Shown here piece after piece: positions 18,444-26,205 of a stretch of DNA of 37,506 bases. A model generated the notes under the pieces. It ran no database searches and had not been told where the DNA came from. It saw nothing but the letters and a program-made list of their open reading frames with translations. Position 1 is the stretch's first letter, and the number at the start of each line of letters is the position of its first letter. The stretch is from contig CAIYUY010000104.1 of assembly GCA_903929485.1 (NCBI GenBank), forward strand, positions 1 to 37,506, in the 5' to 3' direction. A program made the position numbers and the translations under genes. The stretch comes from an uncultured Desulfuromonadales bacterium. Lineage in GTDB: Bacteria; Desulfobacterota; Desulfuromonadia; Geobacterales; CAIOGM01.

Positions 18444-19716
18444 AGATGGTGTTCACATGCTTCAGGTGATACCCAAGATCGAAGGATTCGCGAATCTTTC
18501 CTTCCCCCAGTGCTCCCACCACCTCCTGGTCCGCCAGCAGTTCCGTCTGAAAATCCTTCCCTTCCTCCCAGACCTTCATGGCGTTCTTCTGCACCAACCG
18601 GTAGGCGTCTTCACGGGAAACCCCAGCCTGGGTCAGATCCAGGAGGATCTTCTGGGAGAAGACCAGACCCTTCATCTGGTTCAGGTTTCTCAGCATGTTC
18701 TCGGGATAGACCACGAGATTCTTGATGAGGCCGTTTAAGCGGCGGAGGGAAAAATCCAGGGCCACCGTGGCGTCCGGGGCGATATACCGCTCCACGGAGG
18801 AGTGGGAGATGTCCCGCTCATGCCAGAGCGCCACATTTTCCAGGGCGGGGATGCAGAAGGAGCGGATGTAGCGGGCCTGGCCGGTGAGATTCTCGGAGAG
18901 GATCGGGTTCCGCTTGTGAGGCATGGCCGACGACCCCTTTTGCCCCTTGCTGAAGAATTCCTCAACCTCCAGTACTTCGGTCCGCTGCAGGTGCCGAATC
19001 TCCACGACGATCCGCTCCAGGGAGGATGCGATGATGGAGAGGGTGCAGAAGTATTCGGCATGGCGGTCCCGGGGGATGACCTGGGTGGAGACCGGTTCGG
19101 GAGCCAGCCCCATCTTCCGGCAGACATATTCCTCCACGTAGGGGTCAATATTGGCAAACGTTCCCACCGCCCCGGAGATGGCGCCGGTGGCGATATTTTC
19201 ACGGGCCGCCGTCAACCGCTTCTTGTTACGCTCCATTTCGGCATACCAGGAGGCCAGCTTGAGGCCGAAGGTGACCGGCTCGGCATGGACGCCGTGGGAA
19301 CGGCCGATGCAGACCGTATCCTTATGCTCAAAGGCCCTGATCTTGAGGGATTCCAGGACCATGTCCAGGTCGGTCAGAAGCTCGTCGGCGGCCTGGGTCA
19401 GCTGCACGGAGAGGCAGGTATCCAGCACGTCGGAAGAGGTCATCCCCTGATGGATGAAACGGGCCTCGGGTCCCACATGCTCGGCCACGGAGGTGAGGAA
19501 GGCGATGACGTCATGCTTCACCTCGGCCTCGATCATATCGATGCGGGCGATGTCGAAATTCCCCTTGTCCCGGATGATCGGCACGACCTCCTTGGGGATG
19601 ACCCCCAGTTCCGCCTGGGCCTCGCAGGCCAGGGTTTCGATCTCCAGCCAGATACGGAAGCGGTTTTCCGGCTCCCAGATGTTCGCCATCTCCTGGCGGG
19701 TATAACGTGGAATCAT
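18421..19716 (-). CDS. purB: adenylosuccinate lyase
   Basis: Cleaves SAICAR and adenylosuccinate in IMP and AMP synthesis. The 431 residues start MIPRYTRQEM, a typical opening. The fumarase/aspartase superfamily signature GSSAMPHKRNP near residues 263-273 is intact, as are GMTSSDVLDT and the catalytic His region RSHGVHAEP. AAGGAGACCTT precedes the ATG. It is the first gene of the purB, channel, purL, uma2, purQ, purF, pyrE, ykgJ run. A heptamer tandem repeat ends 14 bp upstream of the start, so the leader of the operon is unusual. Confidence 0.96.
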   Translation of the reverse strand: MIPRYTRQEMANIWEPENRFRIWLEIETLACEAQAELGVIPKEVVPIIRDKGNFDIARIDMIEAEVKHDVIAFLTSVAEHVGPEARFIHQGMTSSDVLDTCLSVQLTQAADELLTDLDMVLESLKIRAFEHKDTVCIGRSHGVHAEPVTFGLKLASWYAEMERNKKRLTAARENIATGAISGAVGTFANIDPYVEEYVCRKMGLAPEPVSTQVIPRDRHAEYFCTLSIIASSLERIVVEIRHLQRTEVLEVEEFFSKGQKGSSAMPHKRNPILSENLTGQARYIRSFCIPALENVALWHERDISHSSVERYIAPDATVALDFSLRRLNGLIKNLVVYPENMLRNLNQMKGLVFSQKILLDLTQAGVSREDAYRLVQKNAMKVWEEGKDFQTELLADQEVVGALGEGKIRESFDLGYHLKHVNTIFARVFGV

Positions 19717-19730
19717 AAGGTCTCCTTGGC

Positions 19731-19849
19731 GGTTCGGGGTTCGGGGTTCGGGGTTCTAGGTTCTAGGTTCTAGGTTCTAGGTTCTAGGTTCTAGGTTCTA
19801 GGTTCTAGGTTCTAGGTTCTAGGTTCTAGGTTCTAGGTTCTAGGTTCTA
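19731..19849 (+). repeat. 17-unit heptamer tandem repeat upstream of purB
   Basis: Three GGTTCGG units are followed by fourteen perfect GGTTCTA units, 119 bases in all. It ends 14 bp before the purB ATG, directly before the AAGGAGACC ribosome-binding site. Seen from purB the unit is TAGAACC. Stops occur in every reading, so it is non-coding. The unit contains CTAG, a tetramer usually scarce in bacterial genomes. The perfect identity of the fourteen units suggests recent or continuing slippage. Confidence 0.95.
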
Positions 19850-19878
19850 GACTGTAACGTAGAACGTCGAACATAGAA

Positions 19879-19893
19879 CTGTTTTTAAAACAG
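19879..19893. promoter_or_regulatory. 15-bp palindrome at the walJ-purB junction
   Basis: CTGTTTTTAAAACAG has seven-base arms around one central base. It overlaps the stop codon of the metallo-hydrolase gene and lies just upstream of the heptamer array. It could be an operator for purB or a weak bidirectional terminator; neither can be decided from sequence. Confidence 0.35.
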
Positions 19894-20649
19894 CGCCGTT
19901 GTTCTGTCTTGACAGCCGATGGCCACGCGAGGAGAACAACAGGTGGCGCCGTCAAGGAGGGCACGCGCCTCGCCCATGGCCAGGTCGGGGTGATTGTTAA
20001 CTTCGGAAAGATGGGCCAGAAAGAGGGATTCAAGCCCTTCGTGGAGCAGCTCGGCCAGAAGAGTCCGGGATTCCACATTGGAAAGATGACCGTGACGGGA
20101 TTTGATCCGCTGCTTGAGATGCCAGGGATAGGGGCCGTTCAAAAGCATCTCCTCGTCATGGTTGAATTCCAGCACCAGGGAACGGCAACGCTTCAGTTTT
20201 TCCTGCACCAGACGGGTCGCCACCCCCAGATCGGTGGCGCAGCCGGCAATCCCCTCGCGACTCTCCACGAGAAAACCGACGGGGTCGACGGTATCATGAG
20301 TAATGGGAAACGGGTCGATGAGGAGGTCGCGAAAAGCAAAGGAGTGTCCCGCCTCGAACTCCATGATCTGACACTTCTTCAACAGGGGGTCAATCTGTCG
20401 CGCCGTGGGATAGCTCACTACCACCGGAATCTTCAGTTTTCGCGCCAAAGTTCCCACACTCCGGATATGGTCGGTATGCTCGTGAGTTACCAGGATGGCG
20501 TTGAGAGTTTCCGCGTCCACCCCCACCGCGGCAAGGCGGAGCGTCAGCTCCTTGGCGGAGAGTCCGGCGTCGATGAGGAGACGGGTATCACCCGACTCCA
20601 GATAAACCGAATTCCCCTTGCTCCCGCTTGCCAACAGGCAGACCCGCAC
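19885..20649 (-). CDS. WalJ/YycJ-like metallo-beta-lactamase-fold hydrolase
   Basis: A 254-residue MBL-fold protein. The N-terminus MRVCLLASGSKGNS and the metal motif THEHTDH near residues 55-61, with later HD (ITHDTVDPVGF), D (CATDLG) and H (LAHLSEVNNH), match the YycJ/WalJ subfamily. Members are exonuclease-like hydrolases linked to DNA metabolism or the WalRK system in Firmicutes; here there is no walRK nearby. The protein is full length. It is followed by the heptamer repeat and purB, and may or may not share their transcript. Confidence 0.88.
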   Translation of the reverse strand: MRVCLLASGSKGNSVYLESGDTRLLIDAGLSAKELTLRLAAVGVDAETLNAILVTHEHTDHIRSVGTLARKLKIPVVVSYPTARQIDPLLKKCQIMEFEAGHSFAFRDLLIDPFPITHDTVDPVGFLVESREGIAGCATDLGVATRLVQEKLKRCRSLVLEFNHDEEMLLNGPYPWHLKQRIKSRHGHLSNVESRTLLAELLHEGLESLFLAHLSEVNNHPDLAMGEARALLDGATCCSPRVAIGCQDRTTALF

Positions 20650-21006
20650 CAGCCCCTCCGATTATACAACGTAAGAATCCGCGGCGGCATCCCGGCGGAG
20701 AAACAACCCTGTTCTTATAACAGGAATAGCGAGGTGGGTTCAAGGATAAAAGGGAGCAAGGGGGAATCAACCATGTCGGAAGGAATCTTCCTCAACCCCC
20801 TAGCAGCCCGTCCCGCTTAACGTTTTGGATCAGGTTAACGATTCAACAGACAAAAAAATTACGGCGGATAGCGAAAAAACAAGCAGAACAGAGCAGAAAG
20901 TCCTCCTGATTTTCAACTGGTTGCTTGATCGGCGGAAAGGGAATCAACCCTAAATCGAGCTTAACTCTTTCCTGGCCGGATCAAAACCTGCTGACGGACT
21001 ACCAGA
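20650..21006. other. 357-bp gap without a supported gene
   Basis: No convincing coding frame or RNA gene was seen. It holds a 17-bp inverted repeat (20708-20724) and a 15-codon open frame on the plus strand at 20773-20820 behind AGGGGG, too short to call. The sequence GGGAATCAACC occurs twice (near 20761 and 20939). The promoter of the metallo-hydrolase gene should lie here. Confidence 0.5.
20708..20724. promoter_or_regulatory. inverted repeat upstream of the walJ-like gene
   Basis: CCTGTT-CTTAT-AACAGG has perfect six-base arms with a five-base spacer, about 60 bp upstream of the metallo-hydrolase start. It is a plausible operator. There is no T-run, so it does not look like a terminator. 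The regulator is unknown. Confidence 0.35.
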
Positions 21007-21231
21007 TCATAGTGAGGCAAGCTGACCGAATGCACCCGACCCACGGCCTCCGGCTACCGGAACCCGGTGCCGGCTATAGCCCTGCCGAGCCACAACCCGC
21101 CTCTTGAGCCGTGCCGTCGCCTTATGCACAGACACTGCCGGTACTATTCGCGGATCCCTCAACAGGTCACCCACCGTCAGATAACCGCAGTAACCGACCA
21201 AGGCCAGACAAAAGATAAAAAATGGTTCCAT
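21007..21231 (-). CDS. small single-span membrane protein
   Basis: A 74-residue frame beginning MEPFFIFCLALVGYCGYLTV, a hydrophobic segment long enough for one transmembrane helix, followed by a basic Arg/Lys-rich tail. The ATG is preceded by AGGAGAGTTACC, a strong ribosome-binding site, and lies 43 bp after the lexA stop. These points favour a real gene, perhaps read through from lexA. No family was recognised. The far C-terminus is Gly/Ser-rich and of low complexity. Confidence 0.5.
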   Translation of the reverse strand: MEPFFIFCLALVGYCGYLTVGDLLRDPRIVPAVSVHKATARLKRRVVARQGYSRHRVPVAGGRGSGAFGQLASL

Positions 21232-21274
21232 GGTAACTCTCCTGTTCTAGTGTGGAAACACCCCATGACGTCAC

Positions 21275-21937
21275 TTACCCCATGGCGCGATAGAGGCCGA
21301 CGACCTTGCCGACAATGGTTACCTCCTGATCGGGGAAAGCATAGATCGGCTCATAGTTGGGATTAGCCGGCTGTAGTCGAATACGATCCCCCTCGTGATG
21401 GAACCACTTCAGTGTCGCCTCGCCATCCACCATGGCCACCACCATGTCCCGGTTCGCCGCCGTGAGCTGAGGCCTGATGAGCGCCAGATCTCCCTCGAAC
21501 ACCCCGGCGTTGATCATCGAGTCCCCCTTCACCTTGAGGCAGAACGCAGCCCCCGTCTTGCGGGCCACGGCATCGGCAATCGGATGGTAGTCCATGATAT
21601 CCTCCATGGCCGGCTGGGGTATTCCGGCCCGAACCATGCCCACCACCGGCAGGAACACCGCCGCCAGGCACTCGCCGATACTGTCCAAAAATCCGCCTCT
21701 CTCCGGAGAGACCTCCACCTGTTTTCTGGGAAGGAGAGTAATTCCGCGGGATCCCTTGGCCTGTCTCTTGATGTACCCCTTCTTCTCCAGAGCCTCCAAG
21801 TGCCGTGTGGCGCTCAAGGTGCCGGTAATCTTCATATGAGCGGAGATCTCGCGCAGTGTAGGCGGGAAACCATGCTCTCCCAGGTAGTCCCGGAGAAAAC
21901 TGAGGGCTTCGCGCTGGCGATCGGTAAGTGGGTTCAT
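21275..21937 (-). CDS. lexA: LexA repressor
   Basis: SOS-response repressor and RecA-stimulated self-cleaving protease, 220 residues from the chosen ATG (MNPLTDRQREALSFL), which follows GAGGACGCC. An in-frame ATG 36 bases upstream lacks a good site. The winged-helix DNA-binding domain covers about residues 1-68, with FPPTLREIS as the recognition-helix region. The cleavage bond is Ala104-Gly105 (VRAGIP). Catalytic Ser140 (KGDSM) and Lys177 (GEATLKW) are present. The linker between domains is somewhat long. A near-consensus sigma70 promoter lies just upstream. Confidence 0.95.
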   Translation of the reverse strand: MNPLTDRQREALSFLRDYLGEHGFPPTLREISAHMKITGTLSATRHLEALEKKGYIKRQAKGSRGITLLPRKQVEVSPERGGFLDSIGECLAAVFLPVVGMVRAGIPQPAMEDIMDYHPIADAVARKTGAAFCLKVKGDSMINAGVFEGDLALIRPQLTAANRDMVVAMVDGEATLKWFHHEGDRIRLQPANPNYEPIYAFPDQEVTIVGKVVGLYRAMG

Positions 21938-21977
21938 GGCGTCCTCGTTTGTATCATTTGTCTTAGTAGTCAAATAA

Positions 21978-22006
21978 TATATAAACCTTTACCGTGACCA
22001 TGTCAA
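21978..22006 (-). promoter_or_regulatory. near-consensus promoter of lexA
   Basis: On the minus strand TTGACA (22001-22006) and TATATA (21978-21983) are separated by exactly 17 bases, about 40 bp before the lexA ATG. Autoregulation by LexA would be expected, but I could not find a confident operator palindrome in or beside it. Confidence 0.75.
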
Positions 22007-22172
22007 GCAGAACCGGCAACGGTTATCCGATGGGCGCAGGCGTCACAGCCGACGGCACCGAGACACGATAACGCCGGCCACCAGGGAGCTGGGAACTGGG
22101 GGGGACGGCTGGAGCTTGTACGGACGTTCATGCAATTATGCGGGCTATGATTACGGTGGCATGGGAATGGTC

Positions 22173-22202
22173 TTGACCATACCAAGGAGGCAGTCATATA
22201 AT
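22173..22202 (+). promoter_or_regulatory. strong sigma70-type promoter before the IHF/HU remnant
   Basis: TTGACC and TATAAT are separated by 18 bases, and the first ATG downstream is 62 bp away at the IHF/HU-like mini-gene. An excellent match, so the mini-gene and perhaps the ADP-ribosylglycohydrolase gene should be transcribed. Confidence 0.75.
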
Positions 22203-22264
22203 ACTTTTCATATCAATAAGATAGTGGTATTTTGTCCGCCATTTCAGCCACCGGGAGAGATTTT

Positions 22265-22396
22265 ATGACGAAAGCGGATATCGCCGCCAGGATAGCCGAA
22301 AAGCTGTCCATGACCATCACCGCCCGCGGCATCCTGTCATATCACCCCAGTGTGGTTTTGAAGAACAGGATCAACGGGATCAACAAGGCGGCGTGA
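22265..22396 (+). pseudogene. internally deleted IHF/HU-family DNA-bending protein (43 codons)
   Basis: The frame begins MTKADIAARIAEKLS, the usual first helix of IHF-alpha/HU, then jumps to MTITARGILSYHPSVVLKNR, which matches the last strand and C-terminal helix of the same family (compare the usual ITITARRVLTFHPSQVLK). About 50 central residues, including the second helix, the dimer beta sheet and the DNA-binding arm, are missing, and the join keeps the frame. GGGAGAG lies before the ATG and a strong promoter stands upstream. It is most simply a deletion pseudogene that is still expressed; a dominant-negative micro-protein is possible but speculative. The next gene follows 54 bp on. Confidence 0.75.
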
Positions 22397-22450
22397 AATT
22401 CGGAACCCCTGAATTGTCGTTGGGAATTAAAACCAGAGGAGGCATGATCC

Positions 22451-23563
22451 ATGAACGTGGTGGCAATTATGACAGTTCAGAAGCAGAGAGAAAAGTATAC
22501 CGGCTGCCTGTTGGGTGGCGCTGTCGGCGACGCCCTGGGGTGGCCGGTGGAGTTTGCCCGGATGAGCGAGATCGTCCGGAACTACGGACCGAAAGGGATC
22601 CGGGATCCGGCGCCCGGAGCAGGTGAACTCTTTGAGATCACCGACGACACCCAGATGACCCTCTTCACCGGCGAGGGGTTGCTGCGAGCCTGGGCCGGCT
22701 CCCGGCATCACAATAATGAACCGAACTTTGCCGCGGCGACCCGGCGCTCTTATCTTTGTTGGCTGGAGACCCAAGGGGAAAGCCCAAGCAAACTCCTCCT
22801 CGCCGGTGGCGCCACCGGCTGGCTGCTGGGCGTTGAAGGGCTGCACCGACGACGGGCGCCAGGCAACACTTGCATCTCGGCCCTGCGCGAGGGTGTCCTG
22901 TCCAAGGAGGGGATCGCAGATAACGACAGCAAGGGATGCGGAGGGATCATGCGGGCAGCACCGGCGGGACTGCTGGCCGCCGGAATCCGCAGTGGCGACA
23001 CCCCCGGCGCCATCCGGTTGGCCTTCGAGATCGGCTGCGCCACGGCGGCCCTCACCCATGGTCACCCGTCGGGCTATTATCCCGCCGGAGTATTGGCTGC
23101 GGTTATCGCTACCATCGTCACCGGCGGCACGATTACGGATGGAATCGACTACAGCCTCGGCTTCCTCGCCGATCGCTGTGGTTCGCAGGAAACGACCGAC
23201 GCGATCCGGAAGGCGCTCGACCTCCGGCATGATCCGCGGATAACCCCCTCACCTGAAATTGTTGAGACCTTGGGTGGCGGCTGGGTCGGCGAGGAGGCGC
23301 TGGCTATCGGCCTCTACTCTGCCCTCGTGGCGGGGGATGATTTTGCCGGAGGGGTGCGGCTGGCGGTCAACCATTCCGGAGATTCCGACTCCACCGGCTC
23401 CATCACCGGCAACATCATGGGGGCGTTGTTGGGGGAAGAGGTGATACCGGCGGCATGGCTCAATCGACTGGAGTTGCACGATATTGTCCGGCAGGTGGGG
23501 GAGGACCTGTTTGACGCCTTTCAGGGAACCGCCGCCTGGCTGAAAAGGTATCCACCGTTATGA
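22451..23563 (+). CDS. ADP-ribosylglycohydrolase family protein
   Basis: A 370-residue enzyme of the DraG/ARH fold, which removes ADP-ribose from proteins or other acceptors using two magnesium ions. Metal-binding motifs are clear: GCLLGGAVGDALGWPVEF (residues 18-35), TDDTQMTLFTGEGLL (about 64-78) and the C-terminal NHSGDSDSTGSITGNIMGA. The start follows AGAGGAGG at slightly long spacing; an internal ATG at 22469 is an alternative. No dinitrogenase reductase ADP-ribosyltransferase gene or toxin partner is seen next to it, so the substrate cannot be named. Confidence 0.93.
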   Translation: MNVVAIMTVQKQREKYTGCLLGGAVGDALGWPVEFARMSEIVRNYGPKGIRDPAPGAGELFEITDDTQMTLFTGEGLLRAWAGSRHHNNEPNFAAATRRSYLCWLETQGESPSKLLLAGGATGWLLGVEGLHRRRAPGNTCISALREGVLSKEGIADNDSKGCGGIMRAAPAGLLAAGIRSGDTPGAIRLAFEIGCATAALTHGHPSGYYPAGVLAAVIATIVTGGTITDGIDYSLGFLADRCGSQETTDAIRKALDLRHDPRITPSPEIVETLGGGWVGEEALAIGLYSALVAGDDFAGGVRLAVNHSGDSDSTGSITGNIMGALLGEEVIPAAWLNRLELHDIVRQVGEDLFDAFQGTAAWLKRYPPL

Positions 23564-23589
23564 CTTTCTCTTTTCCTGGTTGAAAGGAC

Positions 23590-23633
23590 GAAGCAGCGGA
23601 GACTTTTGCTTCGCTCCCACGACTCTTTTTTTT
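23590..23633 (+). terminator. possible terminator after the ADP-ribosylglycohydrolase
   Basis: A GAAGCA...TGCTTC stem with an 11-base loop is followed, after 12 bases, by a run of T residues. The distance between stem and T-run makes it an imperfect intrinsic terminator. It would separate the ADP-ribosylglycohydrolase gene from the glycan cluster. Confidence 0.35.
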
Positions 23634-23728
23634 CGCATTTTTCCTCAATAACGAGGATTATGTTCACCTTTTTCGATGAAATCAGGTAAACTGCACGCAA
23701 TCCCGATTCTTTAAATCATCAGGTTTTT

Positions 23729-24766
23729 GTGGTCAGCTCTCGTCTTTATACTTCGCCGGTGAATCATCCCGAAACGTCCCTCATCATGCCCGTACATGGT
23801 CCACCGTCACTGTGGGCGCCGGCGCTACGGGCTCTTTGCTCGCTTTCCCCTGCTCCGGAACAGATTATTGTGGTGGTTGATGTGCCGTTGGGAATAGACG
23901 ACATGGCTACGCTCCCAAACGGGGCACTGTCGGTAACCGTCCCCTATGCCTCCGGTCCGGCCACGGCGAGGAATGCCGGCGCCGCGGTGGCCGAAAAAGA
24001 GATTTTTCTGTTTGTGGACGCGGATGTGGTAATCCCTCCCGATACGGTGCAACGAGTGGGGGAGGAGTTCGCACGGCATCCCGGGGTGGCTGCGCTTTTT
24101 GGTTCCTACGATACCTCGCCGGGTGACCCTGATTTTTTGTCGCAGTACCGCAATCTGATGCATCACTACGTGCATCAATGCGCCGAAGAAGTGGCCGGCA
24201 CGTTCTGGGCGGGGCTGGGCGCCATCCGGGCGGAAGCGTTCCGGGCGATTGGCGGGTTCGATGCTGCGTATGGCGTCCCCTGTATCGAGGATATTGAGTT
24301 GGGGGTCCGCCTGCGGGATGCGGGGAGGAAAATCCGGTTGATAAAGAGTCTTCAGGGATGTCATCTGAAGCGCTGGACTCCGGTCGGAATGTTGAAGACG
24401 GATCTGTGGCAGCGGGGTGTGCCCTGGATGTGCCTTATTCTGGCCCGTGGAAAGGCGCGGACTGACTTGAATATCGGCTGGGCTTCACGGTGGAGCACAC
24501 TCTTGGTTTATTTCGGGGTGGCGCTGTTGCCGTGGGGTGTGCGGTCGATAGTGTGGGGTGGTGTAGCGCTGACAGCTTTGTTATTTGTTGTCGGTCTTAA
24601 TATGCCGTTTTATCGGTTTCTGGCGCAGCGCCGTGGTATCGGCTTTGCACTGCGGAGTATTCCCTGGCATCTGCTCTATTATCTGGAGTGCGGGCTTGCC
24701 GTGATGCTCGCTCTTCTGTTACATTGTCGCGATCTGTTGCGCCATAAACGTGCGAGAAAATCATGA
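23729..24766 (+). CDS. family 2 glycosyltransferase with C-terminal membrane helices
   Basis: A 345-residue GT-A fold transferase. The nucleotide-sugar half shows TSLIMPVHGP, ASGPATARNAGAAVA and the metal-binding DADVV near residue 97. GAIRAEAFRAIGGFD and CIEDIELGVRLRDAG are the acceptor and base motifs of family 2. Residues about 255-335 contain hydrophobic helices, so it is membrane-bound. The start is uncertain: GTG at 23729 with a weak AGG, or a GTG at 23759 just before the domain. Its stop overlaps the next gene by 4 bases (ATGA). It opens the glycan cluster; the sugar is unknown. Confidence 0.88.
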   Translation: MVSSRLYTSPVNHPETSLIMPVHGPPSLWAPALRALCSLSPAPEQIIVVVDVPLGIDDMATLPNGALSVTVPYASGPATARNAGAAVAEKEIFLFVDADVVIPPDTVQRVGEEFARHPGVAALFGSYDTSPGDPDFLSQYRNLMHHYVHQCAEEVAGTFWAGLGAIRAEAFRAIGGFDAAYGVPCIEDIELGVRLRDAGRKIRLIKSLQGCHLKRWTPVGMLKTDLWQRGVPWMCLILARGKARTDLNIGWASRWSTLLVYFGVALLPWGVRSIVWGGVALTALLFVVGLNMPFYRFLAQRRGIGFALRSIPWHLLYYLECGLAVMLALLLHCRDLLRHKRARKS

Positions 24767-26205
24767 ATCTAGCAATGGGTAGACGAGAACTGGTGGTGAT
24801 CGGTGCTGGCCCCGCCGGATTAACCGCAGCTTTCGAGGCTGCCCGCAACGGGTTGAAACCACTCGTGCTGGAGCAAAGCGCACTGGTCGGCGGCATCTCC
24901 CGGACCGAAGTGCATCGCGGTTACCGGTTCGATGTCGGGGGTCACCGGTTTTTCACCAAAGTACCCGAAGTGCATCAGTTGTGGGAAGAGACCCTCGGAG
25001 TGGACTTCCGGTTGACACCGCGGCTGTCACGCATTTTTCATGACCATCGCTTTTACCGGTACCCGCTGGACGTCTGGGAAACTCTGCGGAATCTGGGCCC
25101 GGTAAAAAGCAGTACGGCGCTTCTGAGTTTCGCCAAGGCCCGGGTCAGGCGAAAACGGGACGAAATAACCTTCGAGGATTGGGTAACCAACCGGTTTGGC
25201 CGCAGCCTGTTCGAGACTTTTTTTAAAACGTATACCGAAAAGGTCTGGGGTATCTCCTGCAAAGAGCTTCAGGCGGAATGGGCGGCCCAGCGGATCAAAG
25301 ACCTTTGTCTCATGACTGCCGTCCGCCATGCGCTCTGGCCGAAACGGGGCACTGGCCCCAAATCCCTTATCGACCAATTTCACTATCCGCGACTGGGCCC
25401 GGGGATGATGTGGGAACGGTTGCAGGGTAAGGTGGAGGAGCTCGGCGGCGTCGTCCGTACCCGGCAGGAGGTAGTCGAGATTCACCACGGGGGAGGGTGC
25501 ATCGCGGCGGTGGCGCTTCGTCGCGAAGCCGGCGGGACCACCACTCTCCCCGTCGACCAACTTATCAGCACGATGGCTCTGGATGATCTGATTTTACGCA
25601 TGCGTCCTGCGCCGCCGTCCCTTGTGGTGGAGGCGGCGCGGTCGCTTCGCTATCGGGATTTTGTCATGGTAGGGCTTATCCTGAAGCGACCGGCGCTCTT
25701 CAAGGACAACTGGATCTACATTCATAGCCCCCATGTCATGGTGGGGCGCATCCAGAATTTCGGCAACTGGAGCGCCGACCTGGTGCCGGACCCCGAATCC
25801 TCGTCGCTGGGAATGGAGTATTTCTGCAACGTGGGAGATTCAACCTGGACGATGCCTGACGACGGGCTGGTGCGACTGGCATCACAGGAAATCGAGGCGC
25901 TTGGGTTGGCGCGGCGCACCGATGTGGTCTGGGGCACGGTGATCCGGCAGCCCAAGGCGTATCCGGTATACGACGCCGACTATCAACGGCATCTGGAAAC
26001 AATCCGGGCTTGGTTGGCGACTCTGGAGAACTTTCAGACGATCGGTCGTAATGGTCAGCATCGGTACAACAATCTTGATCATTCCATGCTGACCGGCCTG
26101 GCGGCGGTGCATCGAATTCTGGGAGAAGGGACCGATCCCTGGCAGGTTAATACCGAAAGCTCGTATCATGAGGAACGTGAATTGCAACGGGTCACCAAGT
26201 CATGA
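24763..26205 (+). CDS. UDP-galactopyranose-mutase-like FAD oxidoreductase
   Basis: A 480-residue flavoprotein. The FAD-binding Rossmann motif VVIGAGPAGLTAAFEAAR is at residues 11-28, followed by GGISRTEVHRGYRFDVGGHRFFTK, a pattern shared by UDP-galactopyranose mutases and related amine-oxidase-fold enzymes. The C-terminal part has GRNGQHRYNNLDHSM, where the flavin end of the site is expected. It overlaps both neighbours by 4 bases, so it belongs to the glycan operon. Converting a UDP-hexopyranose to a furanose, or another redox change of a sugar nucleotide, is inference; it is longer and more divergent than the classical mutase (about 370 residues). Confidence 0.8.
   Translation: MNLAMGRRELVVIGAGPAGLTAAFEAARNGLKPLVLEQSALVGGISRTEVHRGYRFDVGGHRFFTKVPEVHQLWEETLGVDFRLTPRLSRIFHDHRFYRYPLDVWETLRNLGPVKSSTALLSFAKARVRRKRDEITFEDWVTNRFGRSLFETFFKTYTEKVWGISCKELQAEWAAQRIKDLCLMTAVRHALWPKRGTGPKSLIDQFHYPRLGPGMMWERLQGKVEELGGVVRTRQEVVEIHHGGGCIAAVALRREAGGTTTLPVDQLISTMALDDLILRMRPAPPSLVVEAARSLRYRDFVMVGLILKRPALFKDNWIYIHSPHVMVGRIQNFGNWSADLVPDPESSSLGMEYFCNVGDSTWTMPDDGLVRLASQEIEALGLARRTDVVWGTVIRQPKAYPVYDADYQRHLETIRAWLATLENFQTIGRNGQHRYNNLDHSMLTGLAAVHRILGEGTDPWQVNTESSYHEERELQRVTKS

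Noticed and set aside
18802-19773. 323-codon open frame on the plus strand
   Set aside because: Antisense to purB, low-complexity and rich in Gly/Asp. Its end runs into the heptamer array.
19731-19849. CRISPR array or telomere-like repeat
   Set aside because: Seven-base units without spacers do not form a CRISPR. Similarity of TTCTAGG to plant-type telomere repeats is superficial.
19909-20820. 303-codon open frame on the plus strand
   Set aside because: Antisense to the WalJ-like hydrolase, with no ribosome-binding site or family motif.
20773-20820. 15-codon leader peptide (MSEGIFLNPLAARPA)
   Set aside because: A purine-rich site precedes it, but no gene follows on that strand and no attenuator structure was seen.
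21940-22020. LexA operator in the lexA promoter
   Set aside because: Several near-palindromes were tested by eye but arms matched poorly, so no site is claimed.
22020-22160. Riboswitch (cyclic-di-GMP type) between lexA and the IHF remnant
   Set aside because: The conserved core motifs of that riboswitch could not be found on either strand.
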